This document shows positions 34,090 to 42,235 of a DNA stretch of 64,000 nt, one piece after another; position 1 is the stretch's first letter, and each line of letters starts with the position of its first letter. Under the pieces are notes generated by a model that worked only from the letters and a program-made list of their open reading frames with translations, searched no databases and had not been told where the DNA came from. Origin of the DNA: Streptomyces microflavus (GTDB lineage: Bacteria; Actinomycetota; Actinomycetes; Streptomycetales; Streptomycetaceae); NCBI RefSeq assembly GCF_014650075.1, contig NZ_BMUG01000010.1:1-64000 (forward strand), read 5' to 3'. The position numbers were made by a program, and so were the translations under genes.

Positions 34090-34149
34090 GAAGAGTCAGG
34101 AGCTGGTCGAGATGAACAATCCCGGACCGACCGAGACGAGATGGTCACC

Positions 34150-35442
34150 ATGACGACGGAGCCTGGGTCCCGGTCGATCCCCCTCGCCCTGCCCCGCCCC
34201 CGCCGCGTCGCGGTCATCGGCGGCAGCCGTACTCCCTTTGCCCGCTCGGACGGCCCGTACGCGACCGCCTCCAACCAGGACCTGCTGACGGCCGCGCTCG
34301 GCGGACTGGTGGAGCGGTACGGACTGGCCGGGCAGCAGGTGGGGGAGTTCGTGGCGGGCGCGGTCCTCAAGCACAGCCGCGACTTCAACCTGGCCCGCGA
34401 GACCGTCCTCGGCTCCGCGCTGGACCCGCGCACGCCGGCGTACGACATCCAACAGGCCTGCGGTACGGGCCTCCAGGCCGTGATCGCCGCCGCCAACAAG
34501 ATCGCGCTGGGTGCCGTGGACTCGGCCGTCGCGGGCGGCTCCGACACCACGAGCGACGCCCCGCTCGGCGTCAACGACGAGCTGCGCCGCATCCTGCTGG
34601 CCGCCCGCCGCGCGAAGTCGACGGGCGCCCGCCTCAAGGCGCTGTCCGCCGTACGCCCCCGTCACCTGGTTCCGGACGTCCCGCGCAACGCCGAACCCCG
34701 CACGGGCCTCTCCATGGGCGAGCACGCGGCCCGTACCGCCCGCCGCTGGTCGGTGAGCCGCGAGGACCAGGACCGGCTCGCCGCCACGAGCCACCAGCGC
34801 CTGGCGGCGGCGTACGAACGCGGCTTCCTGGACGACCTCGTCGTCCCGTACCAGGGCCTGACCCGCGACCAGAACCTCCGCCCCACCTCCACGCCCGAGC
34901 AACTCGCCAAGCTGAAGCCGGTGTTCGGCACATCCGGGGACAACCCCACCATGACAGCCGGCAACTCCACCCCCCTCACGGACGGCGCGGCGACGGTACT
35001 GCTGGCGAGCGAGGAGTGGGCGCGGGAGCGCGGCTTCGAGCCCCTGGCCTACCTCACCCTCTACGAGACGGCGGCCGTGGACTACGTGGACGGCGACGAC
35101 GGCCTCCTCATGGCCCCGGCGTACGCGGTGCCGCGCCTGCTGGAGCGGGCGGGCCTGGGCATCGAGGACTTCGACCTCTACGAGATCCATGAGGCGTTCG
35201 CCTCCCAGGTGCTGGCCACCCTCGCCGCCTGGGAGAAGCAGGGCCTGTCCCCGCTGGACCGGACCCGGCTGAACGTGGCCGGCTCCTCGCTGGCCACCGG
35301 CCACCCCTTCGCCGCCACGGGCGCGCGGATCGTCGCAACGTTGGCCAAGCTGCTGGCGGAACGGGAGGCCCCGGGACGGGGGCTGATCTCGATCTGCGCG
35401 GCGGGCGGCCAGGGCGTGACGGCAATCCTGGAACGCCCCTGA
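34150..35442 (+). CDS. Thiolase (acetyl-CoA C-acyltransferase), FadA2-like
   Basis: A 430-residue thiolase that cleaves 3-oxoacyl-CoA or condenses acyl-CoAs. The nucleophile Cys104 lies in IQQACGTGLQ; DLYEIHEAFA, NVAGSSLATGHPFAATG (active-site His) and SICAAGGQG (second Cys) follow. GACGAG fits the ATG at 34150; an ATG three codons earlier is too close to that site. It is divergent from the FabG4/MaoC pair, as in mycobacterial fadA2. Confidence 0.92.
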   Translation: MTTEPGSRSIPLALPRPRRVAVIGGSRTPFARSDGPYATASNQDLLTAALGGLVERYGLAGQQVGEFVAGAVLKHSRDFNLARETVLGSALDPRTPAYDIQQACGTGLQAVIAAANKIALGAVDSAVAGGSDTTSDAPLGVNDELRRILLAARRAKSTGARLKALSAVRPRHLVPDVPRNAEPRTGLSMGEHAARTARRWSVSREDQDRLAATSHQRLAAAYERGFLDDLVVPYQGLTRDQNLRPTSTPEQLAKLKPVFGTSGDNPTMTAGNSTPLTDGAATVLLASEEWARERGFEPLAYLTLYETAAVDYVDGDDGLLMAPAYAVPRLLERAGLGIEDFDLYEIHEAFASQVLATLAAWEKQGLSPLDRTRLNVAGSSLATGHPFAATGARIVATLAKLLAEREAPGRGLISICAAGGQGVTAILERP

Positions 35443-35520
35443 CCGCTCTTTCTGCCACCCCTGCCGGACGGACGACCCGGCGACCGGACCCGCCCGACCC
35501 CCGCTACCGAGGAGCCGCAC

Positions 35521-37425
35521 GTGTCAACGCCTTCATCCGCCCCCACGCCCGCCCTTGTGGAACCGACGAAGAAGAGAGGCCCGGACGGCCGGGTGCAGGA
35601 GGTCTCCGTACCGGCGTTCGCGCCCCCGGTCCTGCGGGGTTCGCTGGCGGAGATCCCGTTCGACAACGCGCGGGAGGCCCCGTCCGATGCGGTGCTGAGC
35701 CGGAAGGACGTGGAGGGCGCCTGGTGGGACGTGAGCGCCGAGGAGTTCGCCGCCGAGGTGCTGGCGGTGGCGAAGGGCCTGATGGCGGAGGGGCTGCGGG
35801 CGGGCGACCGGGTCGCGATCATGGCCCGTACGACGTACGAGTGGACGCTGCTGGACTTCGCGGCCTGGGCGGCCGGGCTGGTGACGGTCCCCATCTACCC
35901 CACCTCCTCCGCCTTCCAGGCCCGCTGGATCCTCCAGGACTCGGGTGCGGTGGCGTGCGCGGTGGAGACGAAGGAGCAGGGCCGCCTGATCAGCCAGGAG
36001 CGCAGGCAGCTCGGTGACCTGGCGCACCTGTGGCAGTTCGACACGGGGGCGATCGGCCACCTGAAATCGCTCGGCAAGGACATCCCCGACGCGGCCGTGG
36101 CGGCGCGCCGCGCAACGTTGGAACCCGACAGCCCCGCCACCCTCATCTACACCTCGGGCACGACGGGCCGCCCGAAGGGCTGTGTGCTCACCCACGGCAA
36201 CTTCTTCGCCGAGGTGGACAACGCGATCGAACTCCTCCACCCGGTCTTCAAGTCGGTGTCGAAGGACCCGGCCTCCACGCTCCTCTTCCTCCCCCTCTCG
36301 CACGTGTTCGGGCGGATGGTGGCGATCGGCTGCATGCGGGCGAGGGTCCGCCTCGGCCACGCCCCCTCCATCCAGACGGAGGACCTGCTGGCCGACCTGG
36401 CGGGCTTCCGCCCCACCTTCCTCCTCGCCATCCCGTACGTACTGGAGAAGGTCTACAACACGGGCCGGGCGACGGCGGAGAAGATGGGCCGGGCGTCGTC
36501 GTTCGACCGCGCGGCGCGCATCGCCCAGCGCTACGGCAAGGCCCTTGAGGCCGCCGAACACGGCACGGGCCCGGGGCCGGGCCTGGGCCTGCGTGCGGCC
36601 CGAGCCCTCTACGATCCCCTGGTCTACCGCCGTATCCGGGCGGCGCTGGGCGGCAAGGTCCGGTACGTGATCTGCGGCGGCTCCCCGCTGGGCCGCCGGC
36701 TCGCCTCGTTCTACGAGGGCGCGGGCATCGGCATCTTCGAGGGGTACGGCCTGACGGAGACGACGGCGGCCCACACGGTGACCCCACCCCTCAAACCCCG
36801 CCTGGGCACGGTGGGTTGGCCGCTCCCCGGCACCTCGGTACGCATCGCGGACGACGGCGAGGTGCTGCTGCGGGGCGGCCAGGTGTTCCGGGGCTACTGG
36901 GACACGGAACGCGCGGAGCCGGTCCCGTACCTCCTGGACGGCGACTGGTTCCCCACGGGCGACCTGGGCGCGCTGGACGAGGACGGCTACCTGACGATCA
37001 CGGGCCGCAAGAAGGACATCATCATCACGTCGGGCGGCAAGAACGTCACCCCCGCCCCCCTGGAGGACTGGCTCCGCGCGCACCCCCTGGTCAGCCAGTG
37101 CATGGTGGTCGGCGACAACCGCTCGTACATCACGGCCCTGATCACCCTGGAGCCGGACGGCCTGCACCACTGGCGCCAGATGGTGAAGAAGCAGGACGTG
37201 CCGCTGAGGGAGCTGGTCCACGACGAGGAGCTGCGCACGTCCTTGCAGAAGGCGGTGGACGAGGCGAACCGCCTGGTCTCGCGGGCGGAGTCGATCCGGA
37301 AGTTCGTGGTGCTGCCGGTGGACTTCACGGAGGAGAAGGGGCACCTGACGCCCTCGCTGAAGCTGAAGCGGGACGCGATCGCCCGGGACTTCACGGCGGA
37401 GATCGAGGGGCTGTACCGGCGGTGA
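35521..37425 (+). CDS. Long-chain acyl-CoA synthetase (AMP-forming)
   Basis: A 634-residue ANL-superfamily ligase activating fatty acids to acyl-CoA. The P-loop is LIYTSGTTGRPKGC, followed by LPLSHVFGRM, FEGYGLTETTAAHT and the C-terminal hinge GRKKDIIITSGGKNV; a catalytic Lys is seen near the end (LKLKRDAI). GAGGAG lies 6 nt before the GTG. It sits 78 bp after the thiolase and probably feeds it acyl-CoA substrates. Similar Streptomyces proteins are called FadD15-like. Confidence 0.92.
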   Translation: MSTPSSAPTPALVEPTKKRGPDGRVQEVSVPAFAPPVLRGSLAEIPFDNAREAPSDAVLSRKDVEGAWWDVSAEEFAAEVLAVAKGLMAEGLRAGDRVAIMARTTYEWTLLDFAAWAAGLVTVPIYPTSSAFQARWILQDSGAVACAVETKEQGRLISQERRQLGDLAHLWQFDTGAIGHLKSLGKDIPDAAVAARRATLEPDSPATLIYTSGTTGRPKGCVLTHGNFFAEVDNAIELLHPVFKSVSKDPASTLLFLPLSHVFGRMVAIGCMRARVRLGHAPSIQTEDLLADLAGFRPTFLLAIPYVLEKVYNTGRATAEKMGRASSFDRAARIAQRYGKALEAAEHGTGPGPGLGLRAARALYDPLVYRRIRAALGGKVRYVICGGSPLGRRLASFYEGAGIGIFEGYGLTETTAAHTVTPPLKPRLGTVGWPLPGTSVRIADDGEVLLRGGQVFRGYWDTERAEPVPYLLDGDWFPTGDLGALDEDGYLTITGRKKDIIITSGGKNVTPAPLEDWLRAHPLVSQCMVVGDNRSYITALITLEPDGLHHWRQMVKKQDVPLRELVHDEELRTSLQKAVDEANRLVSRAESIRKFVVLPVDFTEEKGHLTPSLKLKRDAIARDFTAEIEGLYRR

Positions 37426-37516
37426 GCAACGACCTGGGCCGGGCGGATGGAGCACGAGTCCAGTGGCTCCGGTTTCCGAGGCCGGAGCCGTCGCGGATGT
37501 AGCGCGTCACCACGCG

Positions 37517-37963
37517 TCACAGGTCGTCGGGCAGCAGCCTGAACGCCTTGTGCCCTGTCAGGGGCCGGACCGTACGGAAGTGGCGGTCCGAGGTGAAGAT
37601 GATCTCGGTGCGGTATGCGGCGGCCAGGGCGACGTTCATGGCGTCAGCCATGCCGATGCCTTTGCCTCCGTCCGCGTCCACGTATCCCTCCGCGACGGCG
37701 ATCGCGGTACTGAGATGCACACCGACGGGCGGGACCTCGAACCGGCGGGTGGCTACGTTGCCTTCGATGAACCGTGCTGCCACCAGGGACTGACGGGCCC
37801 CAGCCTTCGTGGTGATCAGGTAGTCCAACTCGGCCAGGACGAAGGGTGAGATGATCAAGTGACTGATCGACGCCAGTCCCTCTTTGTGTGCCTCGTGGCC
37901 CGTGAGTCTCGGGTCGAGGAGCCGATAGAGGGCATTGGTGTCGGCAATGGCGACCAGGCTCAG
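37517..37963 (-). CDS. PIN-domain toxin (VapC-like), apparent CTG start
   Basis: The frame encodes a complete PIN fold: IADTNALYRLLD (first Asp at residue 8), LAELDYL, GIGMADAMNVALA and FTSDRHFR supply the four acidic positions of an RNase active site. No ATG, GTG or TTG occurs in frame before the first Asp; a CTG at 37963-37961 overlaps the antitoxin TGA, giving CTGA where ATGA is usual. From it the protein is 148 residues. A later TTG at 37858 would remove the first Asp. It is the likely toxin of the antitoxin beside it. Confidence 0.75.
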   Translation of the reverse strand: MSLVAIADTNALYRLLDPRLTGHEAHKEGLASISHLIISPFVLAELDYLITTKAGARQSLVAARFIEGNVATRRFEVPPVGVHLSTAIAVAEGYVDADGGKGIGMADAMNVALAAAYRTEIIFTSDRHFRTVRPLTGHKAFRLLPDDL

Positions 37964-38202
37964 GACCCCATCCCCTTGAGCGCGTCCTCGATCTCGTCGT
38001 CGGTGAGGTCGGGCAGGCCGAGATCGGGGAGCGCTATGGCGCCCATGGGATCGGTGGGGTACGGGGGGATGTCGTCGTCGGTGATGGGCACGACACGGGC
38101 GACGGCAGTGCCGTTCTTGGTGACGGTGATGGTCTCACCGCGTGCCGCCGCGGCAAGGATCTGTGAGGACTTCTTGTTGAACTCGCGCGCCGTGGTCTCC
38201 AT
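37960..38202 (-). CDS. Phd/YefM-type antitoxin
   Basis: An 80-residue protein. The Phd-like DNA-binding half (TTAREFNKKSSQILAAAARGETITVTKNGTAVA) is followed by an acidic, disordered tail (DLTDDEIEDALKG) that would neutralise a toxin. It is immediately upstream of, and overlaps, the PIN gene. It probably autoregulates the pair. A start ATG at 38202 is clear. Confidence 0.85.
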   Translation of the reverse strand: METTAREFNKKSSQILAAAARGETITVTKNGTAVARVVPITDDDIPPYPTDPMGAIALPDLGLPDLTDDEIEDALKGMGS

Positions 38203-38372
38203 GGACTACATGTTGCTACGTGGGGCGGGTCATAGGCGCGCGTAGCGAGGGCGAAGCGAGGAGAGCGCTTCAGAAGAAGGGCCTGGTCGACTCATAGTGC
38301 CTGTTCAGGCCCCTTCCGGTGCCGAGGCTGCGCTCGGGCGTCAGATGGCGGGCGCGATGGCAGGATGGGTGG

Positions 38373-38897
38373 GTGGAGACGAATCGGCCGTGGGCAGGAC
38401 TGCATGGGGACCTGCAGGCAGCGAAGACCTTGGTGTACGACCCGAAGGGCTTCGTCTGCTCACAGCCGGTGCCCGAACCGGAGAGTGCCGAGTACGCGGC
38501 TCACCGGTTCACGATGGACGGGCAGTCGGTCGCGTTCCGTGCGGCCAGGACCACCCCTACCAAGGTGGGCCAGTTCGTCACCGTGTGGCAGCGATCCGCA
38601 GAGGGCCCGATCCGGCCCTTCGACGCTGATGACGGGGTCGACCTCTTCGTCATCAGCAGTCGGGACAGCGGCCACTTCGGGCAGTTCGTGTTCCCGCGGG
38701 AGGTGCTGTGCGAGCGCGGTGTCGTGTCCCGGGGCGGGGCCGGCGGAAAGCGGGGGTTCCGCGTCTATCCCCCATGGGCGACCACGACCAGTCGTCAGGC
38801 CGGCAGCACCCAGGCGTGGCAGGTGAACCACTTCCTGAGCCTCGGGGAGGAAGGGCCGGTCGACCTGGTGCGTGCCCAAGTCCTGTACCACCCGTAG
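38373..38897 (+). CDS. MepB family protein
   Basis: A 174-residue protein matching the MepB fold first noted beside the staphylococcal mepA efflux gene, with RAARTTPTKVGQFVTVW, FDADDGVDLFVIS, FVFPREVLCERGVVS and KRGFRVYPPW. The biochemical function is unknown. No mep-type regulator or efflux gene is present. The GTG at 38373 is chosen because the coding pattern starts there; the ribosome site (AGGATGGGTG) is weak. Confidence 0.8.
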   Translation: METNRPWAGLHGDLQAAKTLVYDPKGFVCSQPVPEPESAEYAAHRFTMDGQSVAFRAARTTPTKVGQFVTVWQRSAEGPIRPFDADDGVDLFVISSRDSGHFGQFVFPREVLCERGVVSRGGAGGKRGFRVYPPWATTTSRQAGSTQAWQVNHFLSLGEEGPVDLVRAQVLYHP

Positions 38898-39317
38898 CGC
38901 CCCGCAAGGAACGCGGACGACTTCCGTATGGACGACTGCCGCGATGACGTCGGAGAGCTGTCGACTCCCCGTCTGGGTCGGCAACGAGGCTCGGGGCTCA
39001 AGCTTCGGCCGCCGAGCTTCGGGGCGGTCGGTTCACTCTTCCGGGGGTACGGGGGTGGGGTCCCGGCCCGAAGCTCGGGTCCCGGGATACGGGGGTCGGG
39101 ATGCGAGGTTCGGGGTTCGAGCGCCTTCTTTAACCGGTAGGCAGGAGAAGGGGTTTGGGAAAACCTCCCCACCCTCCCTGACCCGTCACGGCTGGGGAAG
39201 TATGACTAATCGTGACAGCTTGCGGCGCAGCGTCACGACTGCTTACGGTTCGAGAACCAGACGACCCCGACGCGGTGTGTCACCACCAGGCCGGGGTCTA
39301 ACCGCAAGATCGATGCC
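38898..39317. other. Gene-free stretch with G-rich repeats
   Basis: This 420-bp region has no convincing gene. AGCTTCGG occurs twice, and GGGTCCCGG twice around a CCCGAAGCTCGGG inverted repeat. Strand-skewed runs such as TACGGGGGT occur at 39000-39115. An imperfect inverted repeat CGTGACAGC...GCGTCACG lies at about 39210-39238, near the next gene's start. Confidence 0.55.
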
Positions 39318-40415
39318 GTGAAAGGCGATCCCTTGGCTACCCAGCACCCTAGCCCTGCCCTGCGTGCCCCCGCACGGTCGACCTCGTACCCGATGGCCAA
39401 GCCCGGGTACGGCAAACGCTCCGCGCCCGACCAACGGCCGCGCACACCTCACGACTTCAGCCTTCTCCCTGTGCGTGAGCGGTACGTTGCCGGGTTCGTC
39501 GACCATCTCCCCGAGGGTGCGGCGATGAGTGTGAAGCAGCTGGCCAAGCAGCTCCCGCTCTACGGGCAACAGGCCATCAGCAGCGCCCTGACCGCCCTGT
39601 CCGTCGCCGGGCACCTGCGGCGCGTCCGCTGCGCCGTCGGCGCGGGCGACGAGACCCGGTGGGTCTTCCGCACCTTCTGGTCCCGCACCGCACACGACAA
39701 CGAGTGGTGGAACACCCACCTCACCGCCGAGAACACCACCCAGGCCGACAGCTCCGCGCCGGATGCCCCGGCCCCCGACATCGCTCCGCCGCCGCCTTGG
39801 GTCCCGGACGAGGAGCCTCCGCCGCCCGTATCCGAGGAACCCGGTACTCAACAGGGCCCCGAGCCCACCCCCGTACCGCATCAACGCACGCCGGACCAGG
39901 CGCCGGACACACAACCCGTGCCTCCCGCCCCAGCACCTCACCCTTCCGAAGCCGGCCCTTCCCCCGCCTACCTCGCCCTGGCCCGCCTCGGCCACGAGGA
40001 CCACCGCCTCCCCCTCTCCGCCGACGACTGCCAAGAACTCGAAGCACAGGCAGCGGAATGGCTCGCAAGGGGCGTCAGCGTCGACTACCTGATCACCGCC
40101 CTCACCGCAGGACTCCCCGCCCAGGTCGACACCCCCCTTGGCTTCGTCCGCCGCCGTCTCACCCTCAAAATGCCACCCCACCTCCCCACCACCCCAAGCG
40201 CCCCGTCCGACACCCCCGCCCCACCCCACCGCATCCTCATGGAATGCACCGACTGCGGCCGCCCCGGCCAACCAGAAGCCCTCCCCGACGGCCTCTGCCG
40301 ACCCTGCCGCACCACCCACCGACCCGACACCGATGACGCCCCAATCCACCCCACCGAAGCTGCCGACATCAAGGCGCGCATGACCAACCTCCGCGGCCTC
40401 CTCAAATCCGTCTGA
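39318..40415 (+). CDS. HTH and zinc-ribbon protein with Pro-rich linker
   Basis: A 365-residue protein. About residues 55-130 form a winged-helix-like domain (MSVKQLAKQLPLYGQQAISSALTALSVAGHLRRV). A Pro/Glu/Ala linker of about 90 residues follows, then a helical domain (LEAQAAEWLARGVSVDYLITALTAGLP). The C-terminus has a CxxC...CxxC zinc ribbon (CTDCGRPGQPE, CRPC). It resembles accessory-region proteins annotated as MarR-like in Streptomyces. The function is unknown; DNA binding is inferred. The GTG at 39318 is weakly supported; an ATG at 39393 is possible. Confidence 0.72.
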   Translation: MKGDPLATQHPSPALRAPARSTSYPMAKPGYGKRSAPDQRPRTPHDFSLLPVRERYVAGFVDHLPEGAAMSVKQLAKQLPLYGQQAISSALTALSVAGHLRRVRCAVGAGDETRWVFRTFWSRTAHDNEWWNTHLTAENTTQADSSAPDAPAPDIAPPPPWVPDEEPPPPVSEEPGTQQGPEPTPVPHQRTPDQAPDTQPVPPAPAPHPSEAGPSPAYLALARLGHEDHRLPLSADDCQELEAQAAEWLARGVSVDYLITALTAGLPAQVDTPLGFVRRRLTLKMPPHLPTTPSAPSDTPAPPHRILMECTDCGRPGQPEALPDGLCRPCRTTHRPDTDDAPIHPTEAADIKARMTNLRGLLKSV

Positions 40416-40499
40416 GGCCGATGGCTACAGAACGGTCTCCGCGCACGCGGGGGATCATGGCTGCGTACCAGCCGCCGGAGGCACAGTGTTGGGGGAATC

Positions 40500-41894
40500 T
40501 TGGTCGCGTTCCACGCGTCCGCGCTGGACGGAGTCGCTCGCAACCCGGCGCTGCCGACACCGTTGCTGCTGCGCCTGCTTGCCTTCGACGGCGGCGGTGA
40601 CGGTCCGCCCCGTTACGCCCCGCAGCGGGCTGGACTCCCCGAGTCAGCCGTCGCGGTGATTCTGGCTCACCCGAACCCTGGCGCTCGGGTCGACTTCGCG
40701 ATGAGCAAGTTGGCCGAGCCTGCGCAGCGGGCCCGGCTCGTGGACGACCCTTCTCCCAAGGTGCGGGCCGCTCTCGCGTACGGATCCGAATGGGGCGACC
40801 CGCGTGCGTCGGTCGTGCCGCTGCCGGACGACGTGTGCGCCCGCCTGCTCGACGACCCCGACCCTTCCGTACGGACGGCCCTGCTGGACTCACCCCATCT
40901 CGCGCCGTCGTTCGTGGCCTCCTTGGCCACGCACCACGATCCGGCAGCGCGCCAAGTCGCCGCCCGCGTATGGGAGAAGCTGGCGCCGGACGAGCGGTCG
41001 GCGCTGCTGGACGACCCCGACCCCGAGGTGCGGCGGGCCGCCGCACTGGGGGAGTGCCGACGGGACGCGCATCTCACCGCCGAACTCCTCCGCGACCCGC
41101 AGTCCGTCGCCGAGGCGTTGCGCCGCGGGCTTCTCCACCGCGCCGACGCCGAACGGCATGCCGCCGAGCGGACGCACCTGGCCGCTCTCGCCGAGAACCC
41201 GTCGCTGCCCGCCGACCTCGTGGAGCGGCTCGCCGTCGACCCCGACGAGGGCGTACGGCTCGCGGTCTCCCTCAGGCCCGAGCTGGACGAGACGCGGCGC
41301 ATGGCGATCGACTTCACGGTCGGGGACCTCGACAGGGGCGACGGCGTGCACTGGGTACGGGAGGGGCTCGCCGACCCCGAGGTGCTGCGACGGGCCGCGA
41401 CCTCCGCCCACCCGCTGCTTCGCCGCAGCGCCGCCCGGAGCCCCCACCTGCCGCCCGACCTGCTGCGCCTGCTCGCACGCGTCGAGGACCCGGTGGTGGA
41501 GAACCGCCTCGGCATCCACCACCCCGACACCCCGGAGGAGGTCCTGATGCGTGTGTACGCACGGCTCGGCGGCACCTTCTCCGCCTGGATGGCGGAGACC
41601 CACCCCCGCTTTCCCCGCGAGGGCCTCGCCGCGCGCTACGCGGACCACCCGGACGGCAACTACCGACGGCTGGCCGTCCGGGACCCGGCCGCCACCCCCA
41701 CGCTGATCGAACGGCTCAGCCATGACCCCACGGTCTGGACACGCCAGGCGGCGGCCGGCGACCCGCGCCTCCCCCTCCACCGGCTCCGCGAGGCACTACA
41801 TGTCCCCGAACTGGCCTCCAGCGCGGGTGCCAACCCGGCGCTCCCCGAGGACGAGATGGCCGCTGTCCTGAACCGGGCCGGCGTTCCCGCCTGA
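40500..41894 (+). CDS. Leucine-rich-repeat-variant/HEAT-like scaffold protein
   Basis: A 464-residue all-helical repeat protein. Units such as LVDDPSPKVRAALA, LLDDPDPSVRTALL, LLDDPDPEVRRAAA and LADPEVLRRAATSAHPLLRRSAA recur about every 20-25 residues, the pattern of LRV/HEAT-type repeats; no catalytic domain is seen. The start is TTG, with GGGGGAA a few nt upstream. Such proteins usually bind other proteins. Partner unknown. Confidence 0.78.
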   Translation: MVAFHASALDGVARNPALPTPLLLRLLAFDGGGDGPPRYAPQRAGLPESAVAVILAHPNPGARVDFAMSKLAEPAQRARLVDDPSPKVRAALAYGSEWGDPRASVVPLPDDVCARLLDDPDPSVRTALLDSPHLAPSFVASLATHHDPAARQVAARVWEKLAPDERSALLDDPDPEVRRAAALGECRRDAHLTAELLRDPQSVAEALRRGLLHRADAERHAAERTHLAALAENPSLPADLVERLAVDPDEGVRLAVSLRPELDETRRMAIDFTVGDLDRGDGVHWVREGLADPEVLRRAATSAHPLLRRSAARSPHLPPDLLRLLARVEDPVVENRLGIHHPDTPEEVLMRVYARLGGTFSAWMAETHPRFPREGLAARYADHPDGNYRRLAVRDPAATPTLIERLSHDPTVWTRQAAAGDPRLPLHRLREALHVPELASSAGANPALPEDEMAAVLNRAGVPA

Positions 41895-41947
41895 GCGATG
41901 TGGCCTTCATGAACGCGGAGCTTCAGCGCGCTCCGTACGATGCGGGC

Positions 41948-42193
41948 GTGATCTCTCAGATACCCGACGACACCCGTCGCCTTCTCCTCGTCGCCTGCAC
42001 CGTCACAGCTCTCGCCGCCGGAGCTCTCGGCGCGTTCGCCGCCCAGTCCGTCCGGCCGAGCTGCAGCTACGTCGTGTTCTCCCTGGGGTCGGGGGCGGAG
42101 CAGGAGGAGGCCATGGAGCGTGGCTACTGGCAGGCTGTCGGGTCCGGCGAGTGCGCCCCGCCCCACGCCCGCTGGCAGTTCTGGCGCGGCTGA
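41948..42193 (+). CDS. Small single-span membrane protein, unknown
   Basis: An 81-residue peptide with one transmembrane helix (LLLVACTVTALAAGALGAF) and a polar tail with two Cys. TACGAT ends 6 nt before the GTG at 41948, suggesting a leaderless start; GTG at 41900 and ATG at 41909 are alternatives. No family recognised. Confidence 0.5.
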   Translation: MISQIPDDTRRLLLVACTVTALAAGALGAFAAQSVRPSCSYVVFSLGSGAEQEEAMERGYWQAVGSGECAPPHARWQFWRG

Positions 42194-42235
42194 CGGGTGA
42201 GGGCCGCCGCCGCTCCCTCCCCGTCGGGGGAACGC

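Noticed and set aside
34141..34149. Earlier ATG for the thiolase
   Set aside because: It directly abuts the purine-rich ribosome site; the ATG at 34150 has proper spacing.
39243..40349. 368-codon minus-strand frame
   Set aside because: It is a shadow of the HTH/zinc-ribbon gene; the Gly/Val-rich product mirrors the Pro-rich linker.
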